This document shows positions 1-6,847 of a stretch of DNA of 9,711 nt, piece after piece. Origin of the DNA: Elusimicrobiota bacterium (GTDB taxonomy: Bacteria; Elusimicrobiota; Elusimicrobia; UBA1565; JACRDR01). Below the pieces are notes generated by a model. That model searched no databases and was not told the DNA's origin. It was given only the letters and a program-made list of their open reading frames with translations. Position 1 is the stretch's first letter. Every line of letters starts with the position of its first letter. The position numbers were made by a program, and so were the translations under genes. The stretch spans positions 1-9,711 of the forward strand of contig JACQPI010000071.1 of the NCBI GenBank assembly GCA_016207585.1, written 5' to 3'.

Positions 1-1122
1 GCCGTTGACCGTCGGGAAGGGCGGCGGCTGGCGCGGCCACGCCTTCTTGCCCTCCATCGTTTCCAATAGGGCGGTGTCGCAGCCGGAGATGTACGCGCTC
101 GCCCCGCGCATGATGAAAATGTTCTGCTTGAGAATCCCCGCCTCCGACGCTTCCCGGACCGCCGCTTCCAAAACCCTGTTTTGGCGCGCATACTCGCCCC
201 GGATGAATATGAAAAGGCCGTCGGCCTCGATCGCGCGGCCGGCGATCAGCATCCCCTCGATGAGCGCGTGCGGGTTGCGCTCCATCAGGATACGGTCCTT
301 GAAGCAGCCCGGCTCGCTCTCGTCGGCGTTGGCGACGAGATAGTGCGGCGTCCGGCGGTCCTTCTTCGGCGGCACGGTCTCCCACTTCATGCCGGAGGGA
401 AAGCCGGCCCCCCCCAGCCCGCGCAGGTTGGATTTTTTGACCTCGGCGACGATCCGGCCGGCCTCCATCGTCTGCGCCTTCTCCCAGGCCCGGTAGCCTC
501 CGGCGCGACGATACGCTTCCAGAGAGTGGAGTTGCGCGTCGTCGAAGTGTTCCATCACTATCCGAACGCCGGAGGAAGCGCCGCCCCGCTGACGAGGCTC
601 CTCAGCGCGAACCCCGGCATTCTCATCCGGCGCGGTTTCTCCCGAACGAGCCCGCGCGAGAACGCGGTCCAAAGCCGCCCCGGTCGCCTCGCCGATGAGT
701 TCGTCGTTGACCGTGAAGGCGGGAGCGAAATCACAAGCGCCCAGGCACTCGGCCGCCTCATAGGAGAATAGACCGTCCGGCGTCGCGCGGCCCTCCTCGA
801 CGCCCAGGCTCGATCGCAGGTGGTCCAAGGCCCTTGCGGACCCAGCCAGGTGGCAGGAAAGATTGCGGCAGACCTGGATACGGCAACGGCCGGCCGGCTC
901 GGTCGTGAAGTACGGGTAGAACGTGACGAGCTCGTGCACCTGGGGAAGAGGCACTTGGAAGAGTTCCGCGACGTGGGCCTCGGCTTCAAGCGAAACGCTC
1001 CGGTGCCATTGCTGGACGTCGCGCAGCGCCTCGACGATTCCCATGATGGGATACGGGTAGCGCTTTTTCCAGGAGGCAAGGCGCTCCTGCTGCTCGCGGG
1101 TAAAAAGCCCGCGGTTTTCCAT
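1..1122 (-). CDS. nuoEF: NuoE-NuoF fusion, NADH-oxidising module of complex I (partial, 3' end outside window)
   Basis: The frame is open without a stop from the ATG at 1122 to the window edge (374 codons seen). Residues 1 to about 160 are NuoE, a thioredoxin-like 2Fe-2S protein with all four cluster cysteines: C85 and C90 (C-x4-C) and C126 and C130 (C-x3-C). Residues about 161-189 are a polar, Gly/Arg/Glu-rich linker. From about 190 the protein is NuoF, the FMN- and NADH-binding subunit, with the glycine-rich loop at 234-247, the NADESEPG motif at 265-272 and the segment around Y344. The C-terminal 4Fe-4S part lies outside. A GGAGAGGG Shine-Dalgarno at 1127-1134 supports the start; the gap to nuoD is 35 bases. 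NuoE and NuoF are normally separate, but HoxF of NAD-reducing hydrogenases has the same domain order. Several NuoF site residues differ from the usual ones. The fusion is seen directly; a sequencing frameshift near 560-660 is the main alternative. Confidence 0.9.
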   Translation of the reverse strand, partial: MENRGLFTREQQERLASWKKRYPYPIMGIVEALRDVQQWHRSVSLEAEAHVAELFQVPLPQVHELVTFYPYFTTEPAGRCRIQVCRNLSCHLAGSARALDHLRSSLGVEEGRATPDGLFSYEAAECLGACDFAPAFTVNDELIGEATGAALDRVLARARSGETAPDENAGVRAEEPRQRGGASSGVRIVMEHFDDAQLHSLEAYRRAGGYRAWEKAQTMEAGRIVAEVKKSNLRGLGGAGFPSGMKWETVPPKKDRRTPHYLVANADESEPGCFKDRILMERNPHALIEGMLIAGRAIEADGLFIFIRGEYARQNRVLEAAVREASEAGILKQNIFIMRGASAYISGCDTALLETMEGKKAWPRQPPPFPTVNG

Positions 1123-1126
1123 GGAG

Positions 1127-1134
1127 CCCTCTCC
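1127..1134 (-). promoter_or_regulatory. Shine-Dalgarno for nuoEF
   Basis: GGAGAGGG on the minus strand, four bases before the ATG at 1122, within the 35-base gap after nuoD, the longest gap inside the operon. No terminator-like hairpin is seen in this gap. Confidence 0.7.
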
Positions 1135-1157
1135 GCAAGACGTCTGCTTGGCCGTCT

Positions 1158-2501
1158 TCACCGATCGAGTTCCCCCGCGATCATGTTGATCGAGCCGAAG
1201 GTGGCGACGATGTCGGCCACCATGCCGCCCGCGATGAGTTTGGGCAAGAGCGCCATGTTGAAAAAACAGGGCGGGCGCACGCGCACGCGATAGGGGCGGT
1301 CCCCGCCGTCCGACACGACGTGAAAACCAAGCTCCCCGTTGCCGCCCTCGACGGCGAAGTACGCCTCGCCGGCCGGCGGGATGACGCCGCGCCCCCACAT
1401 GACGACCTCGAAGTGTCGCATGAGCCCCTCGATCGAGCCGTAGGCCTCCTCCTTGCTGGGGAGCGTGAAGTCGGCCTTGGGCGCGACGACCTGGGAGTGA
1501 CAGCCCCGTCCGCTCCCCTCCAAGGTCGCGTCGACCTGGGCCGCGGCAGACCACAATGTACCCGTCTCGCCGCGCTTGCCCCTGTCCGCCATCACGCCGC
1601 CCTCGATAAGCTCTTGGTCCGAGAGCGAGTGGGGGCCGGGCGGCATTTGCCGGAAGCACTGCTCGACGATGCGCAGGCTCTGTTCCATCTCCGCCAAGCG
1701 CACGAGGTAGCGGTCGAAGTTGTCTCCCGTGGAGCCGACCGGGACCTCGAATTCGAGGCGGTCGTAGACGAGGTACGGCTGGGCCCTGCGGACATCGTAA
1801 GGAACGCCCGCCGAACGCAGCATGGGTCCCGTCACCCCGTAGGCCAGGGCGTCCTCCCGACTGAGAACGCCGACCCCGGCCATCCGGTCGACGAATATGC
1901 GGTTCTTGGAAAGCAGCCCCTCCACCTCCCCAAGCGTCCGACGGATATCGCCGAAAATCTCAAGAAGCTGTTCCTGGAATCCCGCGGGCAGGTCCGACTT
2001 GACCCCGCCGACGCGGGTGTAGCTCGTCGTGACGCGGGCTCCGGTCAGCCTATCGATCATCTGGTAGAGCTGCTCCCGGGCCTTCATCATATAGAGAAAC
2101 ACCGTGAAGGCTCCCAATTCCATCGCGGAGGCGCCGACGCAGGTGAGGTGATCCGTCACGCGCGATATCTCGCAGGCGATGACGCGCAGGTACCGGCAGC
2201 GCTCCGGCAGCGCGAGGCCGGCCAGCTTCTCGACCGCCAGGCAATAGCCGACGTTGTTGATCAGCGGCGAGACGTAATTGAGGCGGTCGGTCCAGGGGAC
2301 GACGTTGTTCCAGGGCTCGTTCTCGGCGTGCTTTTCGAAGGCCCGGTGCAGGTAGCCGATCTCGGCCTCGGCCTCGGCCACCTTTTCCCCCTCGAGTTCC
2401 AAGAGGAGCCGGATCACCCCGTGCATGGCCGGGTGGGCCGGGCCCATGTTCAGGAGATAGGACCTGAGTTCGCGCGGGGCGGAGGTCCCGTGCTTGGTCA
2501 C
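1158..2501 (-). CDS. nuoD: NADH-quinone oxidoreductase subunit D (NuoD, 49-kDa type)
   Basis: This 447-residue protein is the peripheral-arm subunit that forms the quinone pocket with NuoB and is related to the large subunit of NiFe hydrogenases. The N-terminal GPAHPAMHG loop carries H27, and RLNYVSP carries Y76; by alignment from memory with Thermus Nqo4 these match the quinone-binding His38 and Tyr87. The C-terminus ends in the family-typical GELDR. The start is a GTG whose last two bases begin the TGA stop of nuoC (GTGA overlap), with GAGGGA nine bases upstream. The frame stays open to an ATG at 2861, but that extension is read out of frame through nuoC and resembles nothing. The protein is longer than Nqo4 (409 residues) mainly because of about 48 extra residues at 291-343. 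It is probably translated by coupling with nuoC. Confidence 0.95.
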   Translation of the reverse strand: MTKHGTSAPRELRSYLLNMGPAHPAMHGVIRLLLELEGEKVAEAEAEIGYLHRAFEKHAENEPWNNVVPWTDRLNYVSPLINNVGYCLAVEKLAGLALPERCRYLRVIACEISRVTDHLTCVGASAMELGAFTVFLYMMKAREQLYQMIDRLTGARVTTSYTRVGGVKSDLPAGFQEQLLEIFGDIRRTLGEVEGLLSKNRIFVDRMAGVGVLSREDALAYGVTGPMLRSAGVPYDVRRAQPYLVYDRLEFEVPVGSTGDNFDRYLVRLAEMEQSLRIVEQCFRQMPPGPHSLSDQELIEGGVMADRGKRGETGTLWSAAAQVDATLEGSGRGCHSQVVAPKADFTLPSKEEAYGSIEGLMRHFEVVMWGRGVIPPAGEAYFAVEGGNGELGFHVVSDGGDRPYRVRVRPPCFFNMALLPKLIAGGMVADIVATFGSINMIAGELDR

Positions 2502-3115
2502 GATTCTTTGTCCCTCGGCACGAGCCTGGGCCTCAGGTCCCCCTCCGTCATGCGGTCGCGCGAGTGGTCGTCCTTGGGGCCGATGAGGGGCTGGCGTTTG
2601 TTGATCGGATAATCCTTGCGCAGGGGATGGCCCTCGAACTGCTCGTAAAGAAGCAGTCTCTTGATCTCCGGGCGGTCCGCGAAGCGAACGCCGAACATAT
2701 CCCATACCTCCCGCTCGAGCCAATCGGCGTTCGGCCACAAGTCTTGGACGGAGAGCGGCCCCTGCTCGCCCTCGACCCAACACTGCAGCGCGACGCGCCC
2801 CTCGACAAGGCCGGTCCCCGCGTCCAGGCTCATGAGGCGGTAGGTCAGCTTGAAACGGCATCCCCGCCGCGGCGCCGGGTTGGGCACTTCGACAGGGAGA
2901 CCGTGCCGCTGCGCGCCTTGGCCGTACTGCGAATAGTCGACTGCGGTGAGATCGATCAAAACATTGAAGCCGCTCCCTTTGAGCTTTTCCAGCGCCGGAT
3001 GCACCGAGGTTTGGCGCAGCAAAATGACGGAATCGAAACCGGTCCCTTCCAAGGACAAGGCGTCATCGCCTATTGATTCCTTGAGCGACTTGAAGACCTC
3101 CTCGCAGGAGATCAT
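2498..3115 (-). CDS. nuoC: NADH-quinone oxidoreductase subunit C (NuoC, 30-kDa type)
   Basis: The 205-residue protein is the 30-kDa-type subunit, a structural part of the peripheral arm that contacts NuoB, NuoD and NuoI and has no cofactor. The family signature is clear in the C-terminal half: LEREVWDMFGVRF followed by GHPLRKDYP near the end. The LIDLTAVDYS strand of the N-terminal domain is also visible. The chosen ATG overlaps the nuoB stop (ATGA) and has GGAGGAG five bases upstream; an in-frame ATG at 3136 lies deeper in nuoB without such a site and is less likely. NuoC is separate from NuoD here, unlike the fused NuoCD of E. coli. The tail after KRQP is charged and poorly conserved in type. 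The family call is secure. Confidence 0.95.
   Translation of the reverse strand: MISCEEVFKSLKESIGDDALSLEGTGFDSVILLRQTSVHPALEKLKGSGFNVLIDLTAVDYSQYGQGAQRHGLPVEVPNPAPRRGCRFKLTYRLMSLDAGTGLVEGRVALQCWVEGEQGPLSVQDLWPNADWLEREVWDMFGVRFADRPEIKRLLLYEQFEGHPLRKDYPINKRQPLIGPKDDHSRDRMTEGDLRPRLVPRDKES
2511..2516 (-). promoter_or_regulatory. Shine-Dalgarno deciding the GTG start of nuoD
   Basis: GAGGGA on the minus strand, nine bases before the GTG at 2501, within the last codons of nuoC. It supports GTG at the GTGA overlap as the start. Confidence 0.65.
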
Positions 3116-3591
3116 GTCGTCTCCTCCGCCCGGCATCCCTGCTTCTGGATCTTATCCTGCAGCATCATGAGCCCCTGCAGCACCGTTTCGGGGCGCGGCG
3201 GGCAGCCGGGGATGTAGAGGTCGACGGGCATGATCGTATCGATCCCCTGCAGCGTCGCGTAATCGTCGTAGAATCCCCCCGTGCAGGTGCAAACCCCGAA
3301 GGCGACGACCCACTTGGGAGAGTTCATTTGGTCGTAGATGCGCTTCAAGACCGGAGCCATCTTATGGCTGATCGTGCCGACCACCATCAGCACGTCCGCC
3401 TGCCTGGGAGAAAATCGCGGGAACGCGGCCCCGAAGCGGTCCAAGTCATAATGGGAACAAGAAGTGGACATGTATTCCATTCCGCAGCAGGCCGTGACGA
3501 ACGGGTAAGGAAAAATCGAGTACTTGCGCGCCCAGCCGACCGCCGCATCGAGCCGGCTCGTCAGGATTCCAGGCGCCGTCAGGTCTTCCAT
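3112..3591 (-). CDS. nuoB: NADH-quinone oxidoreductase subunit B (NuoB, cluster N2 carrier)
   Basis: The 159-residue protein carries the terminal 4Fe-4S cluster N2, which passes electrons to quinone at the interface with NuoD. The ligands expected for the family are present: the tandem pair C35-C36 in TACCGMEYM, C101 in GVCTCTGG and C130 in PGCPPRPE. An extra cysteine, C103, sits two residues after the third ligand. Length is normal for bacterial NuoB. The ATG at 3591 has GAGGAG just upstream, overlapping the nuoA stop region; an in-frame ATG at 3633 would extend the protein into nuoA and adds no family sequence. nuoA ends seven bases upstream and nuoC overlaps the stop by four bases, so translation of A, B and C is probably coupled. 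Confidence 0.96.
   Translation of the reverse strand: MEDLTAPGILTSRLDAAVGWARKYSIFPYPFVTACCGMEYMSTSCSHYDLDRFGAAFPRFSPRQADVLMVVGTISHKMAPVLKRIYDQMNSPKWVVAFGVCTCTGGFYDDYATLQGIDTIMPVDLYIPGCPPRPETVLQGLMMLQDKIQKQGCRAEETT
3121..3127 (-). promoter_or_regulatory. Shine-Dalgarno deciding the nuoC start
   Basis: GGAGGAG on the minus strand, five bases before the ATG at 3115 and inside the 3' end of nuoB. It favours 3115 over the in-frame ATG at 3136. Confidence 0.75.
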
Positions 3592-3598
3592 TTTCTCC

Positions 3599-3964
3599 TC
3601 ACTCGCATTCCAACGCCCCGCGGCGCCACACATAGGCCAGCGTGAGGCCGACCCAGAATAAAAAGACGCCCAGCGCGGCCAGCGACTCGAGAGTCATCTG
3701 CCGGCGCATCAGGATCCAGGGCACCAAGAAAGCCAGGTCCACGTCGAAGATCACGAACAGCACCGCGTAACGGTAGTACGAAACCCACATGTTCCGCCCG
3801 GAACCTTCCAGTGGCGGCATGCCCGTCTCGTAGGGAAGCCCCTTGGCCTCCGACATCCGGCGCTTGGGCCCCGCCAGGACCGAGGCGAACGAGAACCCCG
3901 TGACGAGGAGCGTCACGAGGAGCAGGTTGATCCCCAGCGCGACCCAAAGAACATGTTGGTCCAT
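3599..3964 (-). CDS. nuoA: NADH-quinone oxidoreductase subunit A (NuoA)
   Basis: The protein has about 121 residues with three predicted membrane helices (about 5-30, 62-86 and 92-112) and is the small membrane subunit beside the quinone channel. The conserved loop after helix 1 reads GLPYETGMPP, where many homologues have YECG, so the loop cysteine is replaced by threonine (T47). Helix 2 carries FVIFDVDLAFLVPW; the second acid (D76) is usually glutamate (E81 in E. coli). Two starts are possible: ATG at 3970, which overlaps the nuoN stop as ATGA, and ATG at 3964. I chose 3964 because GGAG at 3973-3976 lies eight bases from it but only two from 3970. The order N then A is the junction where the usual operon order is rotated. 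Confidence 0.93.
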   Translation of the reverse strand: MDQHVLWVALGINLLLVTLLVTGFSFASVLAGPKRRMSEAKGLPYETGMPPLEGSGRNMWVSYYRYAVLFVIFDVDLAFLVPWILMRRQMTLESLAALGVFLFWVGLTLAYVWRRGALECE

Positions 3965-3966
3965 CT

Positions 3967-5382
3967 TCATCTCTCCAAACACGCCGCGAGCAGAGTTCGA
4001 ACCCCCGGAAGCAGACCCAATATCAGCGTGCCCAGTGAGCAGGCCCAAAGCGTCAGGCGCGCCGGCAGCGTGATCGGAGGCGAGGCAGGCCCAGGTTCGA
4101 CCGGCTCATCGAACACCGCCGCCTGGATAAGGCTGAAATAATACCCCAATCCGATCAGGCTGTTCAAGGCGATCGCGACCGCCAACCAGACGCTCCCGGA
4201 CCGCAGCACGTCCCAGAGGATGAAAAACTTGGCCAAAAACCCGCCCGTGGGTGGAATCCCCGCCAAGGAGAGGAGCATCAGGGCGAAGAAAGCCGCCAGG
4301 CCGGGCGAGCGCCTTGAGAGGCCGCGAATCTCATCATAGCGGGATACTCCCGCCGCCTTCACGAATAGGAAGGCTCCCATGCTCATGAAGAGATACGTCA
4401 AGAGGTAAAAGTAAATCGAGGCCGCCTGCTCCGGCGCGCCCGCGGACTTAAACCAGGCCCACACGCCGGCCAGGAGATAGCCGACGTGAGAAAGAGAGGA
4501 GTAGGCCAGAAGTCTCTGGAGGTTCGTCTGGCGAAGCGCCAGCAGGTTGCCCAACGTCATCGTGGCGAGCGCGATCCACGGCAGCCACATCTCGGGGCCC
4601 GGAGTGTTTCCATGCGGCAGCAAGACCGCCAAGCGCGCCAGGAGCAGTATCCCCGCCGCCTTGACCGTCGTGGACATGAAGGCGCTCAACTCGGGCGCGG
4701 CCGCTTCATAAACGTCCGGCAGCCAGAAGTGCATCGGGAAGGCGCCGATCTTGAACAGCGCCGCGCACACCATGAGCGTGACCGCCAGCGCCAAGCCGGG
4801 GGATTCAAAAGGATGAGGGCGCATCGCCATGCCTCCCGTCTTGGCGTAGTAGATCGACAGGCCGAAGAGGTAGATCGCCGCGACGAAGGCTCCGCAGAAG
4901 AAATACTTGATCGCCGCCTCGATCCGTCGACCGGAATTGGCGGACGATCCCGCGCCGCGATCCGCGTGATTCGGCGTCAGCGCCACGAGCAGGTACAAGG
5001 ACAGGGACATGATCTCCAAGCCCAAAAACAACAGGAAGAGATGATTCGCCGTCGCCAAAAGGGCCATCCCCAAAACCGTCCCCAACAGAAGCGCCAAGGG
5101 CCTTTCGCCGCGAATCTCGATGAGGAGCGCCAGCGGCAGGGATCCCAGCAAAAGCAGGAGCATCCAAGCCGCGCCCAGTCCGTCCCAGCGCAAGAGCTCC
5201 GTCTGGAAACGTTCCCCCCAATGGCTGAGCGTCCAGGCCAAAGCCCCCAAGAGCGCGGCGACGGCGAGGAGCCTGGTCCCCCGCGCCGGGGCGGGGCGCG
5301 CGACGGCGACCAACAGGACCGCCGCCAAGGCGGCCGAAAGCGCCAGAGGCGGAAAGCCTATCGGCAGCGGAATCGAGCCCAT
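3967..5382 (-). CDS. nuoN: NADH-quinone oxidoreductase subunit N (NuoN, antiporter-like)
   Basis: The 471-residue protein is hydrophobic throughout, with about 14 membrane helices. It is one of three Mrp-antiporter-like subunits that move protons. Key charged residues are present: E123 in FLGLEIMS (TM5 glutamate), K211 in FKIGAFPMHFWLPD (TM7), K241 (TM8) and the lysine of GGFLAKFFIL (TM12). The loop at about 137-153 is longer than usual and rich in Gly/Ser/Arg. After WLPDVYE the sequence is AAAPELSAF, where homologues usually have a GAPTPV-like stretch. The ATG at 5382 follows the nuoM stop by 13 bases; the only nearby Shine-Dalgarno-like bases (AGGA) are about 11 bases away, so the start is likely but weakly supported. 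It is followed directly by nuoA rather than ending the operon. Confidence 0.94.
   Translation of the reverse strand: MGSIPLPIGFPPLALSAALAAVLLVAVARPAPARGTRLLAVAALLGALAWTLSHWGERFQTELLRWDGLGAAWMLLLLLGSLPLALLIEIRGERPLALLLGTVLGMALLATANHLFLLFLGLEIMSLSLYLLVALTPNHADRGAGSSANSGRRIEAAIKYFFCGAFVAAIYLFGLSIYYAKTGGMAMRPHPFESPGLALAVTLMVCAALFKIGAFPMHFWLPDVYEAAAPELSAFMSTTVKAAGILLLARLAVLLPHGNTPGPEMWLPWIALATMTLGNLLALRQTNLQRLLAYSSLSHVGYLLAGVWAWFKSAGAPEQAASIYFYLLTYLFMSMGAFLFVKAAGVSRYDEIRGLSRRSPGLAAFFALMLLSLAGIPPTGGFLAKFFILWDVLRSGSVWLAVAIALNSLIGLGYYFSLIQAAVFDEPVEPGPASPPITLPARLTLWACSLGTLILGLLPGVRTLLAACLER
3973..3976 (-). promoter_or_regulatory. Shine-Dalgarno for nuoA, chooses between two ATGs
   Basis: GGAG on the minus strand lies eight bases from the ATG at 3964 but only two from the ATG at 3970, so 3964 is the better start. 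Confidence 0.5.
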
Positions 5383-5395
5383 GCTCAGTTCATCC

Positions 5396-6847
5396 TCATC
5401 GCAGCACCAGCGCCGAGACTCCAGGCTCCAAAATTCCAAGGAGGGGTCCGGGGTAGATCCCGATCCATAAGATCAGAGCCGCCAGAACCCATAATATTCC
5501 ACGTTCCCGACGGTCCATATCCGAGATTTTGCCGGAGACCGAGCCGGGCCCGGCCGGAGCCCAGAAGACCTTCTGGTAAGTCGGGATCGCGTAGGCCGCG
5601 GCCAGGACCGCCCCAGCCGCTCCCAAGGCCGCCAAGGGAGGCGACGCCTTCGCCATTCCCATCAAAGCCAGCAACTCGCCGACGAACCCGTTAAGCCCGG
5701 GAAGGCCGATCGAGGAGAGCAGCACGAAGCCGAAAAAGAAAGCGAACCACGGGGCCGTGCGCGCGAGCTCCCCGAAATCGCCGATGTCGCGCCGGTGGGC
5801 GCGTTCGTAAAGCATTCCCACAAGCAGGAAGAGTCCCCCGGTCGACAAGCCGTGGTTGAGCATCTGTAGCGCTGCGCCCGCGAGCCCCTCCGGCCGGCCC
5901 GAGAATATTCCCACGACGCAGAAGCCGAGGTGGCTGATGCTCGTGAAAGCGATCAGGCGCTTGAGGTCGGTCTGGGCCATGGCGCAGACGGCCCCGTAAA
6001 GGATGTTCACCACGCCCAATAGCCCCATCCAGGGCAGCGCCTCCCGCGCCAAGACGGGAAAGACGGGAAGGAGCACTTTAAGAAACCCATATACGCCCAT
6101 CTTGAGCATCGCCCCGGCCAAGAGGACCGACCCGGCGGCCGGAGCCTCGGTATGCGCGTCGGGAAGCCAGTTGTGCAGGGGCCAAAGCGGAATCTTGACG
6201 GAAAAACCCAAGGCGATCAAGGCGAATATCCATCCCGCGGCGCAACCCGACACGGGCGTGCGGGCCAGGGCCGGGATGTCCCAGGTCCAGGCCCCGGTCG
6301 CCGATTCATGCAAGACCGCGAGCCAGACGATGCCGATCAAGAGCGCGAGGCTTCCGGCGAAAGTATAGAGCAGAAATTTGATCGAGGCGAAACGCCGCCC
6401 CTGCGAGCCCCATAGTCCGATGATGAAAAACATCGGAATAAGTGAAAGGTCCCAGAAGACGTAGAAGTAAAATAGATTCTGCGAGGTGAAAACCCCCATC
6501 AGGGAGGCCTCCAGCGCCAGAAAAGCGGCCCAGTAGGCCGGCGGCCTCTCTTCGCGCACCCCCGAGGCGGCCAAAGACAGCGTCGTCAAGAGCGCCGTGA
6601 GCCAGCACAACGAAAGCGAGACTCCGTCCACCCCCAGGCGATATCGGATTCCGTGGAAAGACAGGCCGGAAAGCTCCTCGAGCCGGAGGGGGCCGGTCCC
6701 GGAAGAGAATGGAAGGAGCAGCCACAGGGAGTAGGCCAGGACCGCCGCGCTCCAGGCGATCCCAACGCCGCGAGCCGCCCGGGACGGCGCCGCCCAGGCC
6801 GCGAGCGCGCCGAGCGCCGGGAGAAGCCAGAGCCAAGTCAGAAGCAT
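5396..6847 (-). CDS. nuoM: NADH-quinone oxidoreductase subunit M (NuoM, antiporter-like)
   Basis: The 483-residue membrane protein is the middle proton-pumping antiporter-like subunit. The TM7 motif VKIPLWPLHNWLPDAHTEAP with its lysine, the TM8 lysine of AMLKMGVYG, and the TM12 glutamate of GFVGELLAL are all present. The TM5 motif reads FYVFWDLSLIPM, so aspartate (D133, codon GAC at 6449-6451) stands where family members normally have the essential glutamate (E144 in E. coli). The start ATG at 6847 lies ten bases inside the end of nuoL, has no Shine-Dalgarno upstream, and begins a hydrophobic first helix typical of the family, so it is probably translated by coupling with nuoL. The frame is open to an ATG at 6895, but that leader is charged and lies further in nuoL. 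Confidence 0.94.
   Translation of the reverse strand: MLLTWLWLLPALGALAAWAAPSRAARGVGIAWSAAVLAYSLWLLLPFSSGTGPLRLEELSGLSFHGIRYRLGVDGVSLSLCWLTALLTTLSLAASGVREERPPAYWAAFLALEASLMGVFTSQNLFYFYVFWDLSLIPMFFIIGLWGSQGRRFASIKFLLYTFAGSLALLIGIVWLAVLHESATGAWTWDIPALARTPVSGCAAGWIFALIALGFSVKIPLWPLHNWLPDAHTEAPAAGSVLLAGAMLKMGVYGFLKVLLPVFPVLAREALPWMGLLGVVNILYGAVCAMAQTDLKRLIAFTSISHLGFCVVGIFSGRPEGLAGAALQMLNHGLSTGGLFLLVGMLYERAHRRDIGDFGELARTAPWFAFFFGFVLLSSIGLPGLNGFVGELLALMGMAKASPPLAALGAAGAVLAAAYAIPTYQKVFWAPAGPGSVSGKISDMDRRERGILWVLAALILWIGIYPGPLLGILEPGVSALVLR

Noticed and set aside
408..415. Run of eight C (plus strand) in nuoF as a slippage or phase-variation site
   Set aside because: The run encodes the conserved glycine-rich loop in the correct frame, and NuoF motifs continue in the same frame on both sides.
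558..1079. Minus-strand frame ending at TAG 558-560 as a separate gene
   Set aside because: It is out of frame with the NuoE coding sequence and has a Ser/Arg/Pro-rich translation with no motif. It matters only as the frame that holds the possible relic stop.
1123..1157. Gap between nuoD and nuoEF as a terminator or internal promoter
   Set aside because: Only 35 bases, with no GC hairpin followed by T and no convincing -35/-10 pair; it contains the nuoEF Shine-Dalgarno.
1320..2612. Plus-strand open frame of 430 codons opposite nuoD
   Set aside because: Antisense to a clear nuoD, with no recognisable motif; a shadow of GC-rich codon use.
2502..2861. N-terminal extension of nuoD to an ATG at 2861
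   Set aside because: The 120 added residues are nuoC read out of frame. The GTG at 2501 has a Shine-Dalgarno and overlaps the nuoC stop like its neighbours.
4486..5694. Plus-strand open frame of 402 codons opposite nuoN and nuoM
   Set aside because: Low-complexity Arg/Gln-rich translation antisense to two conserved membrane proteins.
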